Origin: a virus
Reading direction: 5' to 3' (one strand)
DNA length: 64,000 bases
IMG/VR virus record: IMGVR_UViG_3300010400_000006
Location: 1 to 64,000 of that record
Shown: positions 57,342-64,000 of the stretch, piece after piece
How positions within the stretch are numbered: position 1 is the stretch's first letter
Layout: the number at the start of each line of letters is the position of its first letter
Translations under genes and position numbers: made by a program
The notes under the pieces: generated by a model
Told to the model about the DNA's origin: nothing
Databases searched by the model: none
The model's input: the letters and a program-made list of their open reading frames with translations, nothing else

Positions 57342-57538
57342 TACCGGATGAGCTTCCACTTGGAAGTGGACGGTCCGGAAATCAGGTCGCACAGCTTGCC
57401 TTGCTTGTCCAGGTAGACCGGACTCAAGTTTGTACGAATCAGGAACCAGCCGACCAGTGGGTGCTGGAATGTGTTCCCCTCGAACACCACGTGCCACCTG
57501 TTGCCGCCGTCTGCAATGAAGGTGGTTTCGTTCGCCAT
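57341..57538 (-). CDS. Hypothetical protein, 65 residues, first gene of the late operon
   Basis: MANETTFIADGGNRWHVVFEGNTF, beta-rich. Start at 57538 after GGAAAGGG. An ATG at 57571 overlaps the TATAAT box and would sit at or before the transcription start. Confidence 0.6.
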   Translation of the reverse strand: MANETTFIADGGNRWHVVFEGNTFQHPLVGWFLIRTNLSPVYLDKQGKLCDLISGPSTSKWKLIR

Positions 57539-57569
57539 GATCGCCCTTTCCAGAATGCCAACGAGTTCC

Positions 57570-57602
57570 ATTATACGCCACGAAATAGTTAGCTTGGCTA
57601 AC
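57570..57602 (-). promoter_or_regulatory. TATAAT promoter with overlapping dyad operator
   Basis: On the minus strand GGCG-TATAAT-GG (57575-57570), transcription start about 57563, leads into the late operon. The dyad GTTAGC-TTG-GCTAAC (57588-57602) covers the -35/spacer region, so a repressor or activator could bind there. No consensus -35. Confidence 0.6.
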
Positions 57603-57743
57603 GGGGCTCAAGGGGTCGCTTTGTCGCAGATTTCGCTGGCGCGGCGGCGCGCGCTCGTACGAGGGGCGAATAGCGTATGCATATGCATAATGACCCTTCC
57701 TAAAACAACTAGATCGCTCGCCTATAGCGGAATATCTTCCAAA

Positions 57744-57991
57744 GAAGAGACCCTTCCGACCCCTTGAGGTCCGTTTCCCCTGGTCAAGTAGGGGTCCTCA
57801 CCCAAAAACAAAACGACCTCAAGGGGTTACTTCTAAGACCCCTAGGGTACTGCTCGACCTATTCTTAAAAAGAAGCGACCCTTCCGACCCCCAAAACTTT
57901 CCGGAAAGTTGCTGTTTCTATTCCCCGTGCGAAGCGACCCTAACGACCCCTGGTGAAACTATTCCTAAATAGAAGCGACCCTAGCGACCCC
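57744..57991. repeat. Four iteron-like direct repeats
   Basis: GAAGCGACCCTWVCGACCCC at 57744-57763, 57872-57891, 57931-57950 and 57972-57991. Each has two CGACCC half-sites nine bases apart (the first copy has one change). An AT-rich arm CTATTC-YTAAA lies just ahead of three of them. Consistent with binding by a dimeric initiator or regulator. Confidence 0.75.
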
Positions 57992-58076
57992 TTGCGGTAA
58001 CTCCAGGGGTCGTTTCTAGCCCTTCCGGGGGTCTTTACTTACCGTCAATGAGGCCCCCGTTTTCGGCTACCCTGAG

Positions 58077-60977
58077 TTACCTTAGCCGAATAATACGTGT
58101 TCCATCCCCGTCCACATCTCCGTCCCCATCACCATCGATCCTGTCGTCCAGACGGTCATCAGCCCCATCTCCAACCCCATAACCATGGCCCCCGGCATGG
58201 TATTCCTTGAGGGTCATGCCGCCCTTTCCACCCTCACGAGGAACCTGAACCAGACCAGAACCGGCGATCAGGCCGCCATACTCACCCGTGTCCATCTGGC
58301 GGAGAACGAAGCCCATGATGTAATAGACCTTGTTTTGCGTTCCAGGTCGCTTGAACTTTTGGATGTCGTATCCATTGGCCCTGCACTTCTCTGGCATCGA
58401 ATGCCCCTTGACCCGACTCCTCCGTTCGATACCGTTCATTTCGCACCAGGACTCGTACTGCCTGTACACATCAGAAGTTTCGACCCGAGCGCCTTCGATT
58501 GGCAGAAGCTGCTGATTCATGAACGTGTGCCACTCCGAAACCCCGCCTCGGAACTCCTGGATAGCATCGACCACGACAGCAGGCAGGTCATCAATGCCCT
58601 CACGGACATATCCGATGTACCCCTCGACCAACCAGCTGAGTACCGCCGTACGAGCTCCGACGTCCGTCTGCAGCACCACCGAGGCGTTCTTTTTCTGGTT
58701 GCCATCGAGCATCTGGACATTGAATGGCACCACAATAACGCGCTGCCAGAGCGCGCTGTCCGCTCCGGCGATCGTGGGCGAGGAGTTGGTTGCCACGAAT
58801 GGCACGAAGGCAGGTGCCCGCTCCAGGAACACGTTGCTGTGCAGGTTGCGGGCCTTGATCTGGTCGACGCCGCCGACCATCCGCTTGATGGTGTCCGCAT
58901 GCAGGTGCCATTCGGCGTCACCCTCAGTTGCAGTGATGATGCGCCGGGTGAGCGCCTCCACGATGTCCGGGCGGGGAGCCTCGGTCATGGACTCCCGGAA
59001 CATGCTCAAGTTGAAGCTCTTGGCGTATCGGCCGAGCGCCGCCGAGACAGCCTCGAGGATTGTGGACTTGCCGGTACTGGTCAGGCCCTGCAGGAACACG
59101 ATTTTTCGCTCGGGGTTCGCACCCATCAACGAGTAGCCGAACAAGCGTTGGATGAACCAGCGCAACTCGAGGTTCGGAATGAAGGTGTCGAGATAGTCTT
59201 CCCAGACAGCCCGACCATGCACATAGGCTGCGCCGAGACCGCCGGGAACGAGTGTGTCCCAGGGGAAGTACTCCAGGCCGGTGTAGTTCAGCGAGTAGTC
59301 CTCTAGTTCACTGCCGCGCTCACGAACTCCCAGATGCAAGCCATCAGGTCCGAAGTGCTCGGCCAGTTTAGTGCCACGTGGCAGGAGCTCCAGGGTGCTG
59401 CCGAGACAGGTCAACAGGTACGGATTGGCATCGAACTTGTCCATCGGAACGCTGACCTTAGCGAAAGAACGGGCCACCGAGAGCATGCCGTTGATGCGAG
59501 CGATGTTCCCGGTCTGCACCGCGAAGTCCCGCATGCGGTCAGCCTTGCGTGTGGCCTTGTCCTTCTCGTCGCCGTCCTCCATGCCCTTTGCACTCGCGAA
59601 CAGCTTGCCGGCCGCACGATCCAAGCGCGGTCCGATCAGCCGCGCCTTGCCGACAGCCATGCTGGTGTCGTCCAGCCGCCAGACGTTGGCGCCGTCCTCC
59701 ATGTCCCAGACCAGCCACTTTTCGTAGCCGCTGCCCCAGATCATCTGGCCGTTGACCATTTCGATCAGGTGCTCAGCATTGCCCGTGTCATTGAGCGCGT
59801 ACGTTGCCGGATCACGTTCGGACCCTTCCGCCCCGTCACCGTCGGCAGCGGCGTCCCAACACGCACAGGGGGCCGTAGCGGGGTCCGGACGGGCCGCCGC
59901 GCGCTCAACCGCGCCCCGGTATTCACGGAACCATTCATTCTGTGCAGCAGAGTGCGAGCGCCGACCTTGCACCTCATCGAAGAACGCGACCTGTAGCTCA
60001 TGGACGGCTGTGCGCAGCCCGATGTGGCCCTCGGCCGCAAGGTGGAACATCTCCATGAGCCGGTCACGCGAGGCGTCGTGCGCGCCGTTCGGCAGGTCCT
60101 CCAGGGCGCGGTCGATGACCTTGCGCATTATCTGGCAGGGCTCGCCGTTGACGTCCGGCCGGCCATCAATCCAGGACCCGGCCGCATCATCGTCCAGGTC
60201 AACGCGCGGTGTGTCCTTGTAGGCGGAGAACCCGCGCGTCAGATAGTCCACCCATGCGTCCGGCAGGTACGGCAGGTCCTCGACGCTGGGCACGAATGGT
60301 GCGTCGTGACGTATCCCGCCGAGGTCGATCCATTCCTGCTTATCAGCCCAGACTCGACCCTCGCCATCAACACCACCATGTCCGCTGAGTCCGCGCGGCG
60401 TCAACCAGCGGTAAACCTCTCCGAGCCGACCATTCATGCTGGGCCAGACCACCGAGTACCGGTGCCCCCAGCGCACGATTTCGATGTGCGGACCGGGCTT
60501 GTCGTCCCAGTCCAGGAGCTTCGGTGACTGCTCAGGCTTGATGCGGAAGAACCGCTGACCGCTCGGGTTGTCCCAGCCGCGCGCGGTTGACCGCCAGGTG
60601 TCCGGCAGCGGACCGAGCACCTCTTCAAGCGCTGCGAGGGATTCGCCACCCCGCTTGCGCTTGGTCTCACCAGTCTTCTTGTCGACGTAGTCGTAGTCAT
60701 CGACGTCAACAGCGAGCGTCAGTTCGTTGTGCACGATGGCGATATTGCCGGTGCCCTGCTTCTGGCGCGCAACCCGGTCCAACCATGCAATGTACTGGTC
60801 CTTCTTGGGCACGGTTGGATTCCGGCCGGAGAAGCCGGTCGGTGGCGGGTCCTGCTTGCCGTATGGTAGCGGGATAACAGACTTCCAACCCGCCCGCTTG
60901 TAATTGTTCACTCGCGGCACCGAAAACGGTGGCAAGTCCCGTTCACCATCGAACGGGTACGGCAGGTCAATGACTGT
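58077..60977 (-). CDS. Primase-polymerase / superfamily 3 helicase
   Basis: 966 residues from a GTG at 60977 (VTVIDLPYPFDGER) that has GGAG eight bases ahead; a TTG at 61013 is less likely. N-terminal primase-polymerase region with NIAIVHNELTLAVDVDDYDYV (the DxD metal site) to about residue 250. Helicase: Walker A FLQGLTSTGKSTILEAVSAAL with the D5-like N-terminal lead and a late sensor region TNSSPTIAGADSALWQRVIVVPF. The last 35 residues are Asp/Gly-rich, ending TRIIRLR. Initiates replication. Confidence 0.9.
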   Translation of the reverse strand, partial: TVIDLPYPFDGERDLPPFSVPRVNNYKRAGWKSVIPLPYGKQDPPPTGFSGRNPTVPKKDQYIAWLDRVARQKQGTGNIAIVHNELTLAVDVDDYDYVDKKTGETKRKRGGESLAALEEVLGPLPDTWRSTARGWDNPSGQRFFRIKPEQSPKLLDWDDKPGPHIEIVRWGHRYSVVWPSMNGRLGEVYRWLTPRGLSGHGGVDGEGRVWADKQEWIDLGGIRHDAPFVPSVEDLPYLPDAWVDYLTRGFSAYKDTPRVDLDDDAAGSWIDGRPDVNGEPCQIMRKVIDRALEDLPNGAHDASRDRLMEMFHLAAEGHIGLRTAVHELQVAFFDEVQGRRSHSAAQNEWFREYRGAVERAAARPDPATAPCACWDAAADGDGAEGSERDPATYALNDTGNAEHLIEMVNGQMIWGSGYEKWLVWDMEDGANVWRLDDTSMAVGKARLIGPRLDRAAGKLFASAKGMEDGDEKDKATRKADRMRDFAVQTGNIARINGMLSVARSFAKVSVPMDKFDANPYLLTCLGSTLELLPRGTKLAEHFGPDGLHLGVRERGSELEDYSLNYTGLEYFPWDTLVPGGLGAAYVHGRAVWEDYLDTFIPNLELRWFIQRLFGYSLMGANPERKIVFLQGLTSTGKSTILEAVSAALGRYAKSFNLSMFRESMTEAPRPDIVEALTRRIITATEGDAEWHLHADTIKRMVGGVDQIKARNLHSNVFLERAPAFVPFVATNSSPTIAGADSALWQRVIVVPFNVQMLDGNQKKNASVVLQTDVGARTAVLSWLVEGYIGYVREGIDDLPAVVVDAIQEFRGGVSEWHTFMNQQLLPIEGARVETSDVYRQYESWCEMNGIERRSRVKGHSMPEKCRANGYDIQKFKRPGTQNKVYYIMGFVLRQMDTGEYGGLIAGSGLVQVPREGGKGGMTLKEYHAGGHGYGVGDGADDRLDDRIDGDGDGDVDGDGTRIIRLR

Positions 60978-61082
60978 CACTTGCAGATCTCCGTTCCAAC
61001 TGGAAACCCGCAAGGGGCTCCAATGTGCTTGAGCCCTGAAACAATCGTCTTGCGTACCGCGCGCGACCGGCTACGTACCGGT

Positions 61083-61088
61083 ATACTA
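61083..61088 (-). promoter_or_regulatory. TAGTAT -10-like box ahead of the primase-helicase gene
   Basis: GTGCCTAGTATACCGG at about 100 bases upstream of the start, beyond the terminator-like repeat at 61154. Weak -35. Confidence 0.35.
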
Positions 61089-61153
61089 GGCACCGATCAG
61101 CCACCTCTCGTGATCGACGACGGCCCGGCCAGGAAAGTCGTCAGATAGATAGC

Positions 61154-61216
61154 GGTGCCCCGACTCCCTCGTATCCGCGTAGCGCTCACGGCGGAAAACT
61201 TGGGAGCCGGGGCACC
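61154..61216 (-). terminator. Hairpin downstream of the RuvC-like gene
   Basis: GGTGCCCCGACTCCC with its 15-base partner (one G-U) at 61202-61216. It follows the stop at 61234 and precedes the primase-helicase leader, so it likely ends the upstream transcript. Confidence 0.55.
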
Positions 61217-61233
61217 CCTAGTCTAGCCTCCAG

Positions 61234-61947
61234 CTAACTGGCCCTAGAAGGCCTTCGAGGCGGCTGGTAATACGGGCCCTGCACGACCTGGCCACCGACG
61301 ACGATCTCGCCGAAAAGATGCGGCCAGGCCTGTGCACGAAGCGCGCGGCCCTTCTCGCCGGACTTGCACTTCCGTAGGAACGTGAGGTTGTGTCGGTCCG
61401 CATCACGGGCGTGCACTTGGCTGCCCTCGGACCTGTAGAAGTTCCAGGCCTTCAACCGCGCGTCGGTGACGGTGGTCTTGGCCTCCGATGGCTGTTGCCT
61501 GAACGAAGACATGAATCTCAGATACAGCCCGTAGTCAATGCCCGCCGTGACGCGGACCGGTGACAGGAATGCTCGGGACTGGTCGTACCGCCGGACCACG
61601 AAGTCCTCAATCCCGACCATCGTGCCCGGCCAGACATCGACCAGTTCCAAGCATTCGTGCACACCAGCTGCCTCGCCAGAGATCGAGACGCCGTTGCCGA
61701 ATTCGTCCTCGGAAGCTTCCGCGGCCGAAACCCCGGCATTACCGCGCGTCGCCCCACAGTCAATCTGTCCGTGCGACCAACTCTCGATGTTCTCAAGGAT
61801 CTTGATGGTCGGGTCCGCCAAGGCTTCCGGATGCACCTGCATGATGCTCCATCCGGTCGTTTCGCCTGGGTCGAACCACATCGAGACCGCCGAGTCTGAC
61901 ATCTCCCGCAACTTGAGCGGTTGGAGCCGGTTAACTCTGTGGCCCAT
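61234..61947 (-). CDS. RuvC-like Holliday junction resolvase
   Basis: 237 residues. RNase H-fold motifs: MWFDPGETTGWSIM (first Asp with Gly-x2-TG), VGIEDFVVRRYD (Glu) and a late HARDADRHNLTFL (Asp pair), the order of RuvC-type nucleases used for junction resolution or DNA-branch trimming before packaging. ATG overlaps the upstream stop by 17 bases. Confidence 0.78.
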   Translation of the reverse strand: MGHRVNRLQPLKLREMSDSAVSMWFDPGETTGWSIMQVHPEALADPTIKILENIESWSHGQIDCGATRGNAGVSAAEASEDEFGNGVSISGEAAGVHECLELVDVWPGTMVGIEDFVVRRYDQSRAFLSPVRVTAGIDYGLYLRFMSSFRQQPSEAKTTVTDARLKAWNFYRSEGSQVHARDADRHNLTFLRKCKSGEKGRALRAQAWPHLFGEIVVGGQVVQGPYYQPPRRPSRAS

Positions 61948-62440
61948 CGATCACCTCCTTGGCAATCGCCGTGACGCCCGGCATGCGGTACTCGTTGTCG
62001 ATCTTGACCGTGAGATCGATGTGCTCCGCCACACTCTGGCGGAGAGCCGCCTTCTCCTCGGAGCTCCGATCCTCCCAGGCCTTGTTGGCGTCGGCGATCG
62101 GAGTATCAGACCGGTATGGCGGCTTGTCCTCGTCTCCAGCCCGGGAGCGCGGCTTGAGCTGGTTGTTGCCCTCCTCGACCTCGCAGGCCTCGCCCCAGCC
62201 TTCCTTGTGGCCGATGAGGTAGGCCTCGACCCGACCCTGCACCGAGTCCTCCATGGCCTCCTTCCGGATGCGCTCGATGGCCGCGAGGATCTGCTTGGCC
62301 GCCGTACCCCGGCGACCATTCTGTGCCATCGTGATGGCGTTGTAGATCACCGACCATTCACCAGGGTTGGTGAGGTACGCCGGCACCTCGACATCGACCA
62401 GATGCTCCTTGGACACGATGTCGGTCATGTTGAACTTCAT
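61931..62440 (-). CDS. Hypothetical protein, 169 residues
   Basis: MKFNMTDIVSKEHLVDVEVPAYLTNPGEWSVIYNAITM..., helical with KQILAAIERIRKEAMED and a charged middle. No family recognised. Coupled to the resolvase. Confidence 0.65.
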   Translation of the reverse strand: MKFNMTDIVSKEHLVDVEVPAYLTNPGEWSVIYNAITMAQNGRRGTAAKQILAAIERIRKEAMEDSVQGRVEAYLIGHKEGWGEACEVEEGNNQLKPRSRAGDEDKPPYRSDTPIADANKAWEDRSSEEKAALRQSVAEHIDLTVKIDNEYRMPGVTAIAKEVIDGPQS

Positions 62441-62610
62441 AGTGCTGTTCCTCCTTCGTCTTCCCAGACATCCGTGTCGACGTCGATCTCGACCTTCTCC
62501 ACTGCTGCCTGGCGGAGAGCCGACCCGATTCGACGCTCCTCGATCTCGCTCACGTGCCCCTCCAACGTCTCGATCTCGGCTGCTCGCTCGGAGTCGTACC
62601 TGTTACACAT
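62437..62610 (-). CDS. Hypothetical acidic coiled-coil protein, 57 residues
   Basis: MCNRYDSERAAEIETLEGHVSEIEERRIGSAL..., one long acidic helix. GGAGCGTC precedes the ATG, and ATGA overlaps the next gene. Unknown. Confidence 0.6.
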   Translation of the reverse strand: MCNRYDSERAAEIETLEGHVSEIEERRIGSALRQAAVEKVEIDVDTDVWEDEGGTAL

Positions 62611-62620
62611 GACGCTCCGA

Positions 62621-63124
62621 TCAGCCGAGATTGATGTCGTGCTCCAGATCAGCAATGATCCGTTCGATGTCCGTGGACATGTGTGAAAGCAGCAGGTCAC
62701 GGGTCATCTGCTTGTTGCCGACCTGCCCGACGAACTTCGGGGTTTCGCGAGCCTGCCTCTTGAAGACAGTTCGGAGCACGTACCGCATGGCGTAAACGTA
62801 CGCATCCCGCTCGACGCGAGCCGCGAGCTCTCGGGCCACCTGCAGCCGGTCCTCGTGCTCCTGGCCCGCGTCGCCGGTGTCGAGCTCTGCCAGCAGCCGT
62901 CGCAGCCGCTGTGTGTTCGACTCCTCGACGACCTCGGCCTGCACGACCTCGGGTGCCGGCACGATCAGCCCGGCGGGCGTCGTGGTCTCGGACTCGATCA
63001 ACTCTCGGTGATCGAACTTGGCCGATCCCATGTCCTGGATCATCGGGATCGCTCGGCGATCCACCTTCATCGGAACCAGATTGTCTGCGAAATGCGGAAG
63101 ATCCGGCAATTCCTTATTCGGCAT
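62621..63124 (-). CDS. Hypothetical protein, 167 residues
   Basis: MPNKELPDLPHFADNLVPMKVDRRA, disordered first 60, then a helical C-terminal half (RLQVARELAARVERDAYVYAMRYVLRTVF). No family recognised. Confidence 0.65.
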   Translation of the reverse strand: MPNKELPDLPHFADNLVPMKVDRRAIPMIQDMGSAKFDHRELIESETTTPAGLIVPAPEVVQAEVVEESNTQRLRRLLAELDTGDAGQEHEDRLQVARELAARVERDAYVYAMRYVLRTVFKRQARETPKFVGQVGNKQMTRDLLLSHMSTDIERIIADLEHDINLG

Positions 63125-63408
63125 TACACCACCCTGTTCAGTTCGGCCACAATCAGATTGATCTGGTCATGTGCATCGCGGCCATCTCGGCCACCGTACC
63201 CGACGCCATCCAGGAATCGGGAGCTCTCCGCCAGCAGCAGGACGCGCTCGAGGCCATCGTGGAGCCGAGTCAGGCGCTGCTCGTACTCGGCGAGCTGCGC
63301 ACCCTGCTCGGCCAGCAGGCGTTCCTGCAGAGCCGCAGCTGTAGCTCCGATCTGCTCTGGAACACAAGCCTGGCCGAACAGGCGCGGTGGCTCTACGCGT
63401 CCTCCCAT
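63124..63408 (-). CDS. Hypothetical coiled-coil protein, 94 residues
   Basis: From MGGRVEPPRLFGQACVPEQIG; ALQERLLAEQGAQLAEYEQRLTRLHDGLERVLLLAESSRF is a heptad-like helix. Overlaps the upstream gene by 16 bases and the next by one. Confidence 0.6.
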   Translation of the reverse strand: MGGRVEPPRLFGQACVPEQIGATAAALQERLLAEQGAQLAEYEQRLTRLHDGLERVLLLAESSRFLDGVGYGGRDGRDAHDQINLIVAELNRVV

Positions 63409-63830
63409 GCCCCTCCGTTCAGTTCGATCAGCCGACGGAGCAACCGCGCGTTGTAGAACGGCACCGACCTCCAGTCGTACAGGTCGTTCTCGATCTCGAT
63501 CTGTCGGTCGGACTTGGGACCGGTGACGTAGATCCAACGCACCGGACCGACGGCCTGTGCCGTCTGCGAGTTGTCCGGGTAGTCGCCGACGACCTGGCAT
63601 CCGTTCGACATCCAGAAGGAGCCGCAGTGCTTGCAGCCCCAACCGGAACCAGGCCCAGCGTCACGCGGGTAGACCTCCGGCGGAAAACACATGTGCGACA
63701 GCGGCACGATGCTGACCCAGCCGCCGACGTTCGAGACGGTCTTCTTGAACTCGACCGCCTGTTCTTCGCGCTCGGCGAGCGCACCGCCGACCCAGGCCGC
63801 CTGGGTCTGGCGTCTTCCGAATTTGCCCAT
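63393..63830 (-). CDS. Hypothetical protein with Cys cluster, 145 residues
   Basis: ATG at 63830 overlaps the upstream stop; a GTG one codon earlier is possible. SHMCFPPEVYPRD..., then GWGCKHCGSFWMSNGCQ (CxxC...C) is a possible zinc site, followed by a beta-rich half. No family recognised. Confidence 0.65.
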   Translation of the reverse strand: MGKFGRRQTQAAWVGGALAEREEQAVEFKKTVSNVGGWVSIVPLSHMCFPPEVYPRDAGPGSGWGCKHCGSFWMSNGCQVVGDYPDNSQTAQAVGPVRWIYVTGPKSDRQIEIENDLYDWRSVPFYNARLLRRLIELNGGAWEDA

Positions 63831-64000
63831 CACTTATTCTCCCTCTTGGTCTTGCCGGGCTTGCCGGACATAGCCGTCGGGTTTACGCCCACGGACCCCG
63901 GCAACGCGTAGGCGTCGGTGCCAGGGGCTTGCAAAAGGCCGTCAACGTCGGCGGGCTTGAGGTAGCCGACGGCCCCGGCGTCCTTGAAGATCTTGTAGTT
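63830..64000 (-). CDS. Hypothetical protein, C-terminal fragment cut by window edge
   Basis: 56 residues visible: NYKIFKDAGAVGYLKPADVDG..., ending in a basic GKPGKTKRENK tail. The start lies beyond the right edge, so length and family cannot be judged. Confidence 0.6.
   Translation of the reverse strand, partial: NYKIFKDAGAVGYLKPADVDGLLQAPGTDAYALPGSVGVNPTAMSGKPGKTKRENK

Larger units (their letters stand above)
57539..58076. other. 538-base non-coding block with repeats, between helicase gene and late operon
   Basis: Contains the promoter/operator at 57570-57602, a GCATATGCAT palindrome near 57677-57689, four iteron-like repeats, a 12-base inverted repeat (57760-57771 with 57815-57826) and reversed copies of the repeat core at 57611 and 58006. 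No gene. Candidate replication origin or master control site. Confidence 0.65.

Noticed and set aside
1-64000. CRISPR array or insertion sequence
   Set aside because: No regularly spaced identical repeats of 25-40 bases and no transposase-like protein were found; the repeats seen are iteron-like or dyads.

Overview
The window is a GC-rich segment of a tailed double-stranded DNA phage (siphovirus architecture) that infects a high-GC actinomycete, most likely Streptomyces or a relative. Evidence: a full terminase-portal-capsid-tail-lysis module, a 1156-residue tape measure protein (long flexible tail), a DUF1906/GH25-like lysin of the type common in Streptomyces phages, heavy use of GTG starts, TAGGAT-type -10 boxes and four-base start/stop overlaps. 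All credible genes are on the minus strand, so the functional order runs from high to low coordinates. Both ends are cut inside genes. No integrase, excisionase or immunity repressor was seen, so a lytic lifestyle is the simplest reading.

Layout in transcription order. (1) 64000-58077: small genes of unknown function, a RuvC-like Holliday junction resolvase, then a large primase-polymerase/superfamily 3 helicase. (2) 57539-58076: a non-coding block with four iteron-like direct repeats, then a TATAAT promoter with an overlapping dyad. (3) 57538-27179: the late operon: small accessory genes, a possible small terminase, a hairpin-rich gap, large terminase, portal, a run of paralogous small basic proteins, JAMM protease, MuF-like protein, scaffold, decoration and major capsid proteins, connectors, tail tube, tail chaperones G/T, tape measure, minor tail proteins, lysin and small membrane proteins, ending in a strong hairpin. 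(4) 25989-27178: a 1.2 kb non-coding block of odd composition with repeated GGAACCGCG elements. (5) 25988-12000: about 40 small early genes, several zinc-ribbon or single-pass membrane peptides, a tRNA-like sequence, a DUF2786 protein and an SNF2-type helicase. (6) 12000-8342: recombination/repair genes (Cas4/RecB-like nuclease, Sak4-like ATPase, an SSB-like protein, a pyrimidine-dimer glycosylase-like protein). (7) 7903-3073: a tightly coupled enzyme cassette (Rossmann oxidoreductase, HAD phosphatase, Nmad1-like protein, SAM methyltransferase, short-chain dehydrogenase, VOC metalloenzyme). (8) 3073-1: a DnaE-type replicative DNA polymerase running off the left edge.

How it fits together. The phage carries its own polymerase, primase-helicase, SSB-like protein and recombination ATPase/nuclease pair, so it probably replicates largely with its own machinery; the two repeat-rich non-coding blocks are the best candidates for origin or master control regions. 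The enzyme cassette looks like a pathway acting on a nucleotide or other small molecule. The most unusual parts are that cassette, the iteron block at 57.7-58.0 kb, the block at 26-27 kb, and the head-module run of short basic proteins sharing an N-terminal RFNPxQKRDxxGRW tag beside a JAMM protease.
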